A stretch of 64,000 bases of DNA from Reinekea marina (GTDB lineage Bacteria; Pseudomonadota; Gammaproteobacteria; Pseudomonadales; Natronospirillaceae), in contig NZ_JAUFQI010000001.1 of the NCBI RefSeq assembly GCF_030409715.1, positions 789,001 through 853,000 on the forward strand. The letters run 5' to 3'. How positions within the stretch are numbered: the stretch's first letter is position 1; each line of letters begins with the position of its first letter. Below are positions 28,415-37,511 of the stretch, in pieces. The position numbers were made by a program, and so were the translations under genes. Under the pieces are notes generated by a model. It saw only the letters and a list, made by a program, of their open reading frames with translations. It made no database searches and was not told where the DNA came from.

Positions 28415-29707
28415 TTATAAGCGCCAAAGAGGTACAGCATGCTCGGCAAACTCAAGTTTATTCATAATGCATTTGATGTCAAAAACACCCGCCTGTGGCT
28501 TTAAGATGTTTTTAAGCGTTTTTGCAGTAAGCGCTTTGTATTCTTCATGTGCAACGGCAACTACAACGCCAGATAGATCACCTAACGCTTCAAATGGGGA
28601 CAAAGATAGACCATATACATGTTCGGTATCTTTAACGTTGGCATAAGGGTCGCAGGTTACCACCTCTACGCCCCAACTTTCTAAGCCTTTGATCACATCA
28701 ATAACTTTTGAATTACGAATATCAGGGCAATTCTCTTTAAATGTGACACCTAAAATCGCAACTTTTGCACCCTTAACGGCTTGCTCGTTCGCGATGAGTT
28801 GCTTGACTATTTGCCCGGCCAAATACTCACCCATGCCATCGTTAATACGACGACCTGCTAAAATGACATCAGGGTGGTACCCAAGCTTTTCGGCCTTGTG
28901 AGTAAGGTAATAAGGGTCAACACCAATACAGTGGCCGCCGACTAATCCAGGGCGGAAAGGTAAAAAATTCCACTTGGTTCCAGCAGCTTCTAAAACCTCT
29001 AAGGTATCAATATTCATGTGATTAAAAATGATCGCCAATTCATTCATTAGCGCAATGTTTAAGTCTCGTTGGGTGTTTTCGATCACCTTGGCTGCTTCAG
29101 CTACTTTAATGCTGTTCGCTCGATGAACCCCTGCAGTGACAACAGACTCATAAACCTGAGCCACAATTTCAAGTATGTCTGGCGTTTGGCCCGACACAAT
29201 CTTGGTAATATTGGTAAAAGTTCTTTCTTTATCGCCAGGATTAATACGCTCTGGTGAATAGCCCACAAAGAAATCTACACCACAGGTCAACCCGGAAGTG
29301 CGTTCTAGTACGGGAACACAGTCCTCCTCTGTTGTACCAGGGTAAACCGTCGATTCGTATACAACGATATCGCCAGGTTTTAGATGTGGTCCAATGGTTT
29401 CAGAGGCTTTTATTAAAGGGGTTAGATCGGGTTGCTTTGAATCATTAATGGGCGTTGGAACACCCACAATATGAAAGTCGGCTTTGGCAAGGTCGGCTGG
29501 GTTGGCAGTAAATAATACGTTGGCCGAGGCTAACTCACTTGGCGCAACCTCTTTTGTACTGTCTGAGCCAGCTTTTAACTCGGCAATACGAGCTTCGTTA
29601 ATATCGAAGCCAACGGAAAAGGATTGTTTACCAAAGGCTACCGCTACAGGTAAGCCAACGTATCCTAAGCCAATGACCGAAACGGTTCTTCCATGTTGTG
29701 CTGTCAT
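28415..29707 (-). CDS. Nucleotide-sugar dehydrogenase (UDP-GlcNAc/ManNAc 6-dehydrogenase type)
   Basis: 430 residues. The NAD-binding Rossmann motif is VIGLGYVGLPVA (11-22). The catalytic Cys is in PGLVGGHCIGVDPYYLT. The ligands FVGYSPERINPGD and ILGVTFKENCPDIRNSKV are characteristic of the TviB/WbpA/WecC branch. It makes a UDP-hexosaminuronic or uronic acid, supplying an acidic sugar for the exopolysaccharide. Exact substrate (GlcNAc, GalNAc or ManNAc form) is not decided. It lies 16 nt downstream of the XrtA-type deacetylase; this trio often occurs together in exosortase A loci. Confidence 0.9.
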   Translation of the reverse strand: MTAQHGRTVSVIGLGYVGLPVAVAFGKQSFSVGFDINEARIAELKAGSDSTKEVAPSELASANVLFTANPADLAKADFHIVGVPTPINDSKQPDLTPLIKASETIGPHLKPGDIVVYESTVYPGTTEEDCVPVLERTSGLTCGVDFFVGYSPERINPGDKERTFTNITKIVSGQTPDILEIVAQVYESVVTAGVHRANSIKVAEAAKVIENTQRDLNIALMNELAIIFNHMNIDTLEVLEAAGTKWNFLPFRPGLVGGHCIGVDPYYLTHKAEKLGYHPDVILAGRRINDGMGEYLAGQIVKQLIANEQAVKGAKVAILGVTFKENCPDIRNSKVIDVIKGLESWGVEVVTCDPYANVKDTEHVYGLSLSPFEALGDLSGVVVAVAHEEYKALTAKTLKNILKPQAGVFDIKCIMNKLEFAEHAVPLWRL

Positions 29708-29723
29708 TCATTGTCCTTTGCTT

Positions 29724-30641
29724 TTAAACGAGCTTAATTAACCCGCTGTCTATATTAGTAAAAGTTTCTCGCTGCTCGAAGCTTGTAAGGCTGTCGCTCA
29801 TAGTGCTGAACTGGAAGTCGTCTATTAAACGTTCTAATCGAGCTTCGCATTTATCTAAATTGGTGTAATGCCGAAACCTAGAAAACCAACTGGCGTTTTC
29901 GAAGCGAGGCTGGTCAGGATCGAGCTCCCACGGGTGTAAATAGAATATTTTGGGCGACGTTCCGTTATTACTGGCCATATGAAAAAGTTTTTTAAATACA
30001 AAATAGGGGAACTGTCTAAAGTAGCCGCCACCTGCCGCAGGTATAGAAAGCCCGAGGGCGTTTGCGGTGGTAATTGGAAATTCCGTTAATGTTTTGCCCG
30101 TTTTGAGCTTAATTTGATACGGATGCGTGGGGGTATCGGGTATGCCGTAGTTATCATGATAAATAGGGAAAATACTCGAATCCCACGTAAAGCCTAGCTC
30201 AGAGAGAATGTCGAGTGCCCAAAGCGATTTTTTAGTAATAGAATAGCTAGCGGCTCTATACCCTAAAACGGGTTGCTGAATAATGTCTTCTAAAATGGCT
30301 TTCGATTTGTAAGTTTCTTCTCGGAAAACGGATTGGGATTGGCTGTAAATTAGTTGATGGCTGTAACCGTGCGAGGCTATTTCGTGGCCTTGACTAGCAA
30401 TTCGTTTAACTAAATCAGGCTCTCGTTCGGCGACCCAACCCAATACAAAAAATGTCGATTTTATACCTTTGCGTTCAAAAATATCGAGAAGCCGGTGGGT
30501 GTTGTTCACCACACGGGAGGGCATGTTATCCCATTGGGAAGGCTTGATCGTTTTTGCAAACGCAGCGACGTGGAAATAATCTTCTACATCAATAGACATG
30601 GCATGAACAATTGTCTGGCCGGCATCCTTGGCTTTTTGCAT
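29724..30641 (-). CDS. XrtA/PEP-CTERM-type polysaccharide deacetylase
   Basis: About 305 residues from the ATG at 30641, preferred because AGGA lies 7 nt upstream; the frame is open 102 nt further. NodB-type motifs: AMSIDVEDYFHVAAF (catalytic and metal Asp) and GHEIASHGYSHQ (metal His pair), followed by RAASYSITKKSLWALDIL and a characteristic FPITTANALGLSIPAAGGGYF. The C-terminal part (FYLHPWELDPDQPR) marks the PEP-CTERM-associated subgroup. It removes N- or O-acetyl groups from polysaccharide. There is no signal peptide, so it may act on lipid-linked precursors in the cytoplasm. It is the first gene of the leftward operon. Confidence 0.9.
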   Translation of the reverse strand: MQKAKDAGQTIVHAMSIDVEDYFHVAAFAKTIKPSQWDNMPSRVVNNTHRLLDIFERKGIKSTFFVLGWVAEREPDLVKRIASQGHEIASHGYSHQLIYSQSQSVFREETYKSKAILEDIIQQPVLGYRAASYSITKKSLWALDILSELGFTWDSSIFPIYHDNYGIPDTPTHPYQIKLKTGKTLTEFPITTANALGLSIPAAGGGYFRQFPYFVFKKLFHMASNNGTSPKIFYLHPWELDPDQPRFENASWFSRFRHYTNLDKCEARLERLIDDFQFSTMSDSLTSFEQRETFTNIDSGLIKLV

Positions 30642-30864
30642 TTTTACATCCTGTAACATAATGGCTGATCTTGTACGATCACGATTCGTCGTGAAATCGA
30701 TTAGATTGAACAGAATTCTACTCTGTTTTAACCGTAAATGCATGCGCTAGATGGCAATTTGGGCTTGTAGTTTTGTCCTCTTCGGCGCAAAATATGACCA
30801 TCTTCAGTCTGGAAGATAAAAAGTGGCGGGATAGCCTCGGAAATTCACAGCAAGGATAGCGACA

Positions 30865-32271
30865 GTGTCATATATACGGATTCGAAAACACTACCTTCAT
30901 TTGCCCTACATACTGTTAGGGGCGTTTGAATTCGGCATCCTTTTCCTAAGTTTTTATTTTTTAGAAAATCTTCAGCAAGCATTCAATATTTCTCCAGCAT
31001 CCCATGTTGAGTACAGCCCAGCTTTAGCCCTTATTTATGCCATCATTTTGAGTTGCGGTTCGTTGGCCATGGGGGTCTATTTAGCCTTAATGCGCGAAGG
31101 CTTTTTGGCGATGTTTTTTCGTACGTTGGTTGCATATTGTTTCTTAGGCGCACTGGCACTTACCATTTTGGCAGAAATATGGCCTTATTTTTATGTGGGT
31201 GGCAACAACCTCTTTTGGGTTGTAATGCTTTCAACCGGCTTCACGTTAGCTTCGCGGCATTTCTTTAGTAAATTGGTCAACTCAGATCAGCTAACCCGAA
31301 AAATTGTGGTCATCGGAACCGGCGCATCGGCTAGACAATTACAGCGAGATTATGAAAAAGATAAGGCTACTTTAGGCGTTAAAGTTATAGGCTATATAGG
31401 CTCAGGTCAAAGTGACGTAGCCAGTCAATACTGTTTAGAAAAACCAACCGATTGGCTGTCTTTTTGCCGTGAAAATCGAATCTCTGAAATAGTAGTAGCT
31501 CAAGAAGAGCGTCGTAAGTCTGATGGGGTCGTGTTTCCTTTAGAAGAACTTATTCGCTGCAAGCTGGGCGGTATAGACGTGATCAACGCCGTAGGCTTCT
31601 ACGAACGTGAATTCAACCAAGTTAAGTTGAGCTTACTGAGTCCATCATGGATCATTTTTGCCGATGGTTTTACGGTATCTAAAACGCGCGATTTCGCAAA
31701 ACGGCTCTTCGATATCTTTATCAGTGTTGCGCTTGGCATCGTGTTACTTCCATTTGTTCTGTTTGCTGCATTTCTCGTTTTTATTGAAACAGGCCGCCCC
31801 ATACTTTATTCACAAGTACGTGTCGGGCAACATGGAAAATTATTTAAAATATACAAAATTCGTTCAATGCGCCAAGATGCAGAGAAAGGCGGTAAAGCCG
31901 TGTGGGCCAGTGCAAATGACTCCCGCATTACCAAAGTAGGTGCTTTTATTCGCAATACACGCTTAGATGAAATACCTCAAATATATAACGTATTAAAAGG
32001 TGAGATGAGCTTTGTTGGGCCACGTCCAGAGCGCCCAGAATTTGTGGCCGAATTAAATGAATCGATACCATTTTACTCACATAGACATGCCGTCAAACCT
32101 GGTTTAATGGGTTGGGCGCAACTTAATTACCCTTATGGTGCTTCTGTTGAAGATGCCAGAGGAAAACTTGAATACGATTTATATTATTCAAAAAACCACA
32201 GCTTTATGATGGATTTTTTAATCATGATCCAAACCATAGAAGTAGTATTGCTTGGCAAAGGAGTGCATTGA
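30865..32271 (+). CDS. Priming sugar transferase (undecaprenyl-phosphate glycosylphosphotransferase)
   Basis: 468 residues. Four N-terminal TM segments (about 13-120), a CoA-binding-like Rossmann domain (VVIGTGASARQLQRDY), another TM at about 280-305 (ISVALGIVLLPFVLFAAFLV), then the catalytic bacterial sugar transferase domain with KRLFDI, FKIYKIRSM, TRLDEIPQIYNVLKGEMS and VGPRPERPEF. It loads the first sugar phosphate onto undecaprenyl phosphate and so starts each repeat unit. The start is GTG, with AAGGA 9 nt before it. It is the first gene of the rightward exopolysaccharide core and is divergent from the deacetylase operon across a 223-nt region. Confidence 0.93.
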   Translation: MSYIRIRKHYLHLPYILLGAFEFGILFLSFYFLENLQQAFNISPASHVEYSPALALIYAIILSCGSLAMGVYLALMREGFLAMFFRTLVAYCFLGALALTILAEIWPYFYVGGNNLFWVVMLSTGFTLASRHFFSKLVNSDQLTRKIVVIGTGASARQLQRDYEKDKATLGVKVIGYIGSGQSDVASQYCLEKPTDWLSFCRENRISEIVVAQEERRKSDGVVFPLEELIRCKLGGIDVINAVGFYEREFNQVKLSLLSPSWIIFADGFTVSKTRDFAKRLFDIFISVALGIVLLPFVLFAAFLVFIETGRPILYSQVRVGQHGKLFKIYKIRSMRQDAEKGGKAVWASANDSRITKVGAFIRNTRLDEIPQIYNVLKGEMSFVGPRPERPEFVAELNESIPFYSHRHAVKPGLMGWAQLNYPYGASVEDARGKLEYDLYYSKNHSFMMDFLIMIQTIEVVLLGKGVH

Positions 32272-32274
32272 TTT

Positions 32275-32910
32275 ATGAAACGCTATTCACTGGTTAAGGT
32301 GTTAAGCATTGTATTAACCCTATTGGTTGTCGGTTGTGCATCGAGTGGTTCAATTAAAGGCCAGGCACCTGAGCTTACCTATAAAAAGCAGCCGTATGTA
32401 ATCGGTATAGGCGATGTTCTAATGGTTGATGTTTGGCGAAACGCCGAATTGAGCCGAACGGCTGTTGTACGCCCCGATGGCTTTATCACCATGCCGTTAA
32501 TGGGTGATGTTCGTTCAGAGGGCCGAACGCCAGCTGAATTGGCGGCTATTATGAGTTCGGCGCTTAAAAAAGTAATTAAAAATCCAGAAGTGACGGTTTC
32601 GGTAACACAGCCTGTTAGTACGGCGTATCAGTTTCGGGTAAGGGCAATGGGCCAAGTTAATCAGCCAGTGTCTATTGCTTATGTAGAGGGCATGACTGTA
32701 ATGGATTTAGTGTTAGCGGCCGGTGGTGTTAGCCCGTTTGGTGCTGCGAACCGCTCAGTATTAAACAGACTCACTGAAAAGGGCTATAAAGAGTACGAAA
32801 TCAGGGTGCGTGACATTTTAGAAAAAGGAGATGTTACAACTAACTACCTGTTGCAACCCGGTGATTTAATAACCATTCCTGAAAAGAGTATTTGGCGAGG
32901 TGAGTTTTAA
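32275..32910 (+). CDS. Polysaccharide export outer-membrane lipoprotein (Wza-like, XrtA type)
   Basis: 211 residues. The lipoprotein signal ends LVVGCASS. A Poly_export domain follows (YVIGIGDVLMVDVWRN, VRPDGFITMPLMGDV) and one SLBB-like domain (AMGQVNQPVSIAYVEGMTVM, LQPGDLITIPE). It is shorter than E. coli Wza (379) and lacks the long C-terminal helix; a short form is usual in exosortase loci. It forms the outer-membrane exit for the polymer. The gene begins 3 nt after the sugar transferase and overlaps the next gene by one base. Confidence 0.92.
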   Translation: MKRYSLVKVLSIVLTLLVVGCASSGSIKGQAPELTYKKQPYVIGIGDVLMVDVWRNAELSRTAVVRPDGFITMPLMGDVRSEGRTPAELAAIMSSALKKVIKNPEVTVSVTQPVSTAYQFRVRAMGQVNQPVSIAYVEGMTVMDLVLAAGGVSPFGAANRSVLNRLTEKGYKEYEIRVRDILEKGDVTTNYLLQPGDLITIPEKSIWRGEF

Positions 32911-34415
32911 TGGATCCTACTAATATCAAAGAAGTGCTGCATGCATTTAAAGTAGAGCTTCTTAAGTACCGATATTTTGTGGTTGCCGCATTTATTTTTA
33001 TTTCATCCGTTTCGCTTGCGTTGGGGTTTCTAGCGCCGAAAAGTTATACCTCTAAAGTAATATTATATGCCGATGTAACGAATATTATTGGCAACTTACT
33101 CGATGGCAAAGCAGAAATTACTAAAATCGATCGTTCGAAAGAAGCGCGCGATATAATTTTTACTGATCGTATCTTGCGCACAGTGGCGACGAACGCAGGG
33201 TTAGAAAACCCAGATCGCCAAATAGCGCATTTACGAAATACCATGCGCATTACCGCAAACAACGATTACGTAACCGTGCAGTATTCATCCAGCTCGCCTG
33301 ATGTGGCCTTTAATGTGATTGATGCCACGACACAAGCATTTGTCGCTGAAACAGCTCGAAAAAAACGTGAAGAATCTTCTAGCGCTTATGAGTTCATTAA
33401 CGCACAAGTAGAAACCTACAAAAGCCAATTAGAAGCCGCCGAGCAAAAGCTAAAAGAGTTCAGCTCTAAAAATATTGAAATTACGGAAGCCGGTGTGGCT
33501 AACCAAGTATCGAAATATAAAAACGATATTCAGATATTAGAATTTGAAATTCAAGATTTAACGGCAAGATTAGAAAGCTACGAATCTGAATTGGCTGTTG
33601 AGCCTGAATTTTTGGCAATCGAACGAGAACGCCCCCAAAGCTTTGAAGAGCGTCAGCTAGAGAACTACGAGCAACGTTTATCAGAGTTACGCCTAAGTTA
33701 TTTAGACACACACCCAGACATTGTAAGTATTCAAGATCAAATCGCGGCCTTGAGAGCTCAAATTGCTAATCAAAAGAAAGAAAACGCAGCCAACAAAGAG
33801 TATGCAAACGTTGAAAACCCTGCGTTTACAACCTTAAAAGAGCTCATTAGTAAAACACGCGCCGATTTAACCGCCGCTAAGCAACGTTTAAACAGTAACC
33901 AACGACTGCTGCAGGGCTCTTTAGCCAACGCAGAAACAGTTGCAGCAAAGCAGGCAACCTTTAAAGAATTAACTCGTGATTACGCCGTAACCAAAGATGT
34001 ATATGAAGATATGTTGAAACGTCGTGAAAGTGCGCGCCTTACCATGACACTCGATATAGAAGGTCAAGGTGTTACTTATAAAATTCATGAGCCAGCGTCG
34101 TATCCACTCCATTCTGATGGTTTGCAAACAATTCACTTTGCTGCATTAGGTCCAATTTTGGGTTTCTTAGCGCCATTAGGTGTGATCGGAGTAATGATAT
34201 TTTTAGATTCAAAAGTAAGATCCGCCACCTTTATGGCCGATAACTTACCTTCGCACATACAGTTAATGACCACGATACCAATGTACAACAATACACTCAC
34301 AGAGTTGGCGAGCTTAAAGTCTTTGCTAATTTTAGGGGCTATTATTGTGGCCTTTATGGGGATTTATGTAGGCGCGTTTGTCGCGGTACCTTCATTGGGT
34401 CTTTTAAATGGTTGA
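32910..34415 (+). CDS. Chain-length determinant protein (Wzz/GumC-like, XrtA type)
   Basis: 501 residues. TM1 is at about 20-42, a Wzz domain follows (YTSKVILYADVTNIIG), then long coiled coils (about 165-350, QVETYKSQLEAAEQKLKEFS and further), a GNVR-like region (KEADTKDVY-type AVTKDVYEDMLKRRESARL), and a second TM pair near the C-terminus. It has no fused kinase domain, so it needs a separate BY-kinase. The next gene is the only candidate here and lacks its ATP-binding motifs. It regulates polymer length and links the inner-membrane synthesis complex to the exit lipoprotein. Confidence 0.92.
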   Translation: MDPTNIKEVLHAFKVELLKYRYFVVAAFIFISSVSLALGFLAPKSYTSKVILYADVTNIIGNLLDGKAEITKIDRSKEARDIIFTDRILRTVATNAGLENPDRQIAHLRNTMRITANNDYVTVQYSSSSPDVAFNVIDATTQAFVAETARKKREESSSAYEFINAQVETYKSQLEAAEQKLKEFSSKNIEITEAGVANQVSKYKNDIQILEFEIQDLTARLESYESELAVEPEFLAIERERPQSFEERQLENYEQRLSELRLSYLDTHPDIVSIQDQIAALRAQIANQKKENAANKEYANVENPAFTTLKELISKTRADLTAAKQRLNSNQRLLQGSLANAETVAAKQATFKELTRDYAVTKDVYEDMLKRRESARLTMTLDIEGQGVTYKIHEPASYPLHSDGLQTIHFAALGPILGFLAPLGVIGVMIFLDSKVRSATFMADNLPSHIQLMTTIPMYNNTLTELASLKSLLILGAIIVAFMGIYVGAFVAVPSLGLLNG

Positions 34416-34444
34416 TCTGTGTATGAACATTATTTGGAGTAAAC

Positions 34445-35278
34445 ATGGATAGCAATAAGCTATTTAAGGCGTACGAGAAAAACAAGGCCAGTCGTCAAGA
34501 GCAAGCAGAGACGAAGCCCGCGCCTACAAAAGTTAAAGAAAGCAGTAAATTAGAAGTTGCATTGAAAGAAGTGCAAAATGCCGATCGTTTGTTCGAAAGC
34601 AAAGGCTCGGTACAAGACATTCGTAACCCAAACCCGATGTTGGTAAGTGAAATGCGCCGTAAAAAATTAGTCTACTCTGGTATGAAGAATCGAGCGGTTC
34701 TTAACGCTTTTCGTGAGCTTAGAATTAAACTAATTGGCAATGGTGATTCTGGCAATATCGCTGTGATGATGAGTTCAGTTGACACAAATGACGCCACCAT
34801 TGTAACCGCATTGAACTTAGCGATATCTTTTGCGCTCGATGTAAAGTCTTCTGCATTGTTGGTCGATTGTAATCCTTACGGCACCGATTTAGCCGATTTA
34901 GTTTCATCTGATCTGCACACGGGCATTACCGATTACATGCAAAGTGATGCCATTAAAATAGAAGATATTATTTACCCATCAGGGATAGACAGAGTCAATG
35001 TTATTCCAGCAGGCAACAACCCAGCTTCGGCGGTTGAGCAATTCTCTTCACAAGAAATGCAAAATCTTTTGTATGAATTACGCAACCGATACCCAGAGCG
35101 CTTTATAGTTATAAATGCGCCACCCGTATTAGTGAGCAGCGAAGCCCGAGTATTAACTAAATATGTAGATCACACAGTGCTGACTGTGCCATACGGTAAG
35201 GCCAATTTAGATAGCATCGAAGATTCAGTTGAAGCGCTTGGCGCAGAAAATGTATCTGGCGTGGTTTATCAACAATAA
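34445..35278 (+). CDS. BY-kinase homologue with degenerate ATP site (XrtA tyrosine autokinase family)
   Basis: 277 residues; position and fold are those of the XrtA-associated tyrosine autokinase that normally follows the chain-length gene. The site where the family has a G..GEGK[ST] P-loop reads SSVDTNDAT (residues 110-118): no glycines and no lysine. Walker B is INAPP (223-227), with Asn224 where Asp is expected; Walker A' keeps Asp141 in ALLVDCNPYG. The C-terminus ends VVYQQ with one Tyr and no tyrosine cluster. The frame is intact and the rest is well conserved (AFRELRIKL, ALNLAISFA), so it looks like a functional pseudokinase or scaffold, not a decaying gene. GGAG precedes the ATG. Confidence 0.85.
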   Translation: MDSNKLFKAYEKNKASRQEQAETKPAPTKVKESSKLEVALKEVQNADRLFESKGSVQDIRNPNPMLVSEMRRKKLVYSGMKNRAVLNAFRELRIKLIGNGDSGNIAVMMSSVDTNDATIVTALNLAISFALDVKSSALLVDCNPYGTDLADLVSSDLHTGITDYMQSDAIKIEDIIYPSGIDRVNVIPAGNNPASAVEQFSSQEMQNLLYELRNRYPERFIVINAPPVLVSSEARVLTKYVDHTVLTVPYGKANLDSIEDSVEALGAENVSGVVYQQ

Positions 35279-35288
35279 GGTCTCCGCG

Positions 35289-36467
35289 ATGGGCGCATAT
35301 GTGAAACTGTTGCCAATAACACTACTGCTAACAATGGCCGCACCTATAGCTTTTTCGCAAGCTGAATGGGGTGCCTCTATTGCGGGGCAAGTCAATAGCG
35401 GAGACCCGATAACGTCTCGAATTACGCCAACGGTTACTTTTAATTATGTGCACTCAAAGGTTGCCCTGCAAAGCAGTGCTTCTACGGCACTTGAATCTGC
35501 TAACGATTTTATACCAGACAGCTGGCAAAGTAATAATCAGTTGCTTTGGCGTACAGAATCTAATCGTTTAAGCGGCATGCTGGGTTATGCGCACTCAGAA
35601 GCCGAAAGCGCAGAGTCTAGTACTGTTACGATAACCGACAACGCCTCGGGCCAAGTCAGTTTAAATATTCCACAATCGCCAACCCTAAGGCACCAGTTTT
35701 CAGTGTCTTCTTTATATCGAGAGATCAATCAATCGATAGAAAGCAGCGGCTCCTCACAAGTGAGTGATCGCAGTGAAACCTATAGTTATTCATTAATTCT
35801 TGCGGCTAGCCCAAGAGTTTCTTGGCAGGGGGGCGCGCAATGGCGAGCGTCTACTTCAGGCCAACGTGTGGCGAGTGTTAATGCCAGCCGAACATTTCAA
35901 ACGCCAAACTACTCTATTAATATAGCGGGTGCATTTAACCAGACAGAGATAGAAGACACCACGGCTGAATCATTTACAGGAAGCGCAGCGTATTTATATT
36001 CTCATTCCAAATTTACCTTCAACACTGCAGTAAGCCGTAGTATTACCGATACTATTGATGTGTTTACCATTGCAGGGTTAGATAGAACTTTTGAGCAGGT
36101 GCAATATGTGCAAGCCGATCAAATACAATTTGGTTTAACAAATATTAAACCAACCGACTCTATTACATTGGCCATGAATTACTCTATAGGGCAAACCAAC
36201 AGCCTAATTGAGATTGAATCGTTCAGCCAAGATACCGATGTATCGTTTGAGCAATGGTCTGCGCAATCTACCTTCAGCTTTGCTAATAATGCTCAAGTTA
36301 CACTTCAAGTATCGGACAGCAAACAAGAAGAGTCTCACAGCCAATCATTAACAGCCTCTATACAAAAAGTACTTGGAAGCCATTGGACAACCTCAGCAAG
36401 CCTACGAGAAGATCTGCTAAACGATACCGATCTATCTTGGGTACTTTCATTAAACTATCGCCTGTAA
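35289..36467 (+). CDS. Exosortase-locus outer-membrane beta-barrel protein
   Basis: 392 residues from the ATG at 35289 (AAGG 9 nt upstream); the frame is open a further 60 nt inside the preceding gene. The signal peptide is MGAYVKLLPITLLLTMAAPIAFS|QAEW. The mature part is a run of alternating-hydrophobicity strands (LLWRTESNRLSGMLGYAHSE, LRHQFSVSSLYREI, YSYSLILAASPRVSW, SLAMNYSIGQ-type) and ends WVLSLNYRL, with an aromatic residue two from the end and a final hydrophobic residue, as in outer-membrane barrels. It resembles the family found between the autokinase and AAA ATPase in many XrtA loci. Its probable role is in polymer export or anchoring. Confidence 0.8.
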   Translation: MGAYVKLLPITLLLTMAAPIAFSQAEWGASIAGQVNSGDPITSRITPTVTFNYVHSKVALQSSASTALESANDFIPDSWQSNNQLLWRTESNRLSGMLGYAHSEAESAESSTVTITDNASGQVSLNIPQSPTLRHQFSVSSLYREINQSIESSGSSQVSDRSETYSYSLILAASPRVSWQGGAQWRASTSGQRVASVNASRTFQTPNYSINIAGAFNQTEIEDTTAESFTGSAAYLYSHSKFTFNTAVSRSITDTIDVFTIAGLDRTFEQVQYVQADQIQFGLTNIKPTDSITLAMNYSIGQTNSLIEIESFSQDTDVSFEQWSAQSTFSFANNAQVTLQVSDSKQEESHSQSLTASIQKVLGSHWTTSASLREDLLNDTDLSWVLSLNYRL

Positions 36468-36473
36468 CTTTGA

Positions 36474-37511
36474 GTGACCATTGTGAAACAAGACCCGTTT
36501 TTCGCTCAAATAGACCCAATTACGTTATTCCAAACGCAAGCCTGGCAACAATCTTGGTTAGAAACCTGGCACAGTGAGCTTCAACACAATACAAAGCTTA
36601 TAGTCCTGGACGAAGCACAAGCCTATGTGCATAGGCACAAAATAAAGGGCCTACTGCCTGTTGAAACGTTGCATCCATTCAGCCAAGGGTGTGCAGAATT
36701 GGCTTCAATACGCAGTGAGTACTTTAATCCTAATGGCATTAACCGTAGTGCCGAAGCCGCATTAAAAACAATGTTAGCCAGCCCATGCAGTGAGTTGGTT
36801 TTAAAAGATGTTCCACTTTCTGCTCCTTGGTTAGAAGGTTTTTATAAAACCGCGCAGCAAAAAAATAAGCGGGTGTTTCAACGCGAAGTTGATATAGCTT
36901 ATTCGGTGAATACGCTCGACACAGACTTTGAAACTTATATCGCGTCTCTAGGCAGTAATACTCGCTTAAAGCTATTTAACCGCCGTAAGCGATTGCAATC
37001 AACCCATACCGTCAGTGTTGAGAACATGTGGCCAAACGTAGATGGCTTTATCGAACTGCTGAATAAGTTTCATAGAGACCGTTGGTACAAGCCTTGTTAT
37101 AAAGGTAAAAACCTAGCCTTCATAAAAGCCTTATTGCCTAAACTGCATGAAGAAGGACACCGTGTTAACTTATCGGTATTAAAAGCCGATGAACAGCCGG
37201 TTTCTGTATTATTGGATATCTCCGTAGGTAACCGAACTTATAACCTGCAAGGCGGTTTTATTGAAGATTTCTTGAAGGGTGTGTCTTTGGGCACGCTGCA
37301 TTTTGGGTACTCTATAGAGCAAGCCTTTTTGCAATGCAATACTCATACCTATGATTTCATGGCTGGCGAAGGTAAAAACTCGAATTACAAAGTAAAATTT
37401 GCCAACCAACAATGCGACATGGTGAGCTTAACTATTGTAAACAACTCATTGTTAGCCATGCTCTATAAACTAAAAGGTGATAAGCATGCACGCCTACATC
37501 CAAGCCTATAA
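36474..37511 (+). CDS. GNAT/FemAB-fold acyltransferase (CelD/BcsL-like)
   Basis: 345 residues, GTG start. There are two GNAT-like halves; the second carries the conserved core IELLNKFHRDRW, VLKADEQPVSVLLDISVGN and TYDFMAGEGKNSNYKVKFAN, as in the GNAT_6/CelD group near polysaccharide genes. FLKGVSLGTLHFGYSIEQAF is the likely CoA or acyl-tRNA binding region. It is probably a cytoplasmic enzyme that acylates an amino-sugar or similar precursor. Downstream overlap with the next acetyltransferase is 26 nt. Acceptor unknown. Confidence 0.75.
   Translation: MTIVKQDPFFAQIDPITLFQTQAWQQSWLETWHSELQHNTKLIVLDEAQAYVHRHKIKGLLPVETLHPFSQGCAELASIRSEYFNPNGINRSAEAALKTMLASPCSELVLKDVPLSAPWLEGFYKTAQQKNKRVFQREVDIAYSVNTLDTDFETYIASLGSNTRLKLFNRRKRLQSTHTVSVENMWPNVDGFIELLNKFHRDRWYKPCYKGKNLAFIKALLPKLHEEGHRVNLSVLKADEQPVSVLLDISVGNRTYNLQGGFIEDFLKGVSLGTLHFGYSIEQAFLQCNTHTYDFMAGEGKNSNYKVKFANQQCDMVSLTIVNNSLLAMLYKLKGDKHARLHPSL

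Noticed and set aside
30744..30864. Sigma-54 promoter before the exopolysaccharide core (TGGCAATTTGGGCTTG)
   Set aside because: The GG and GC elements are not at the required spacing; the resemblance is only to the -24 part.
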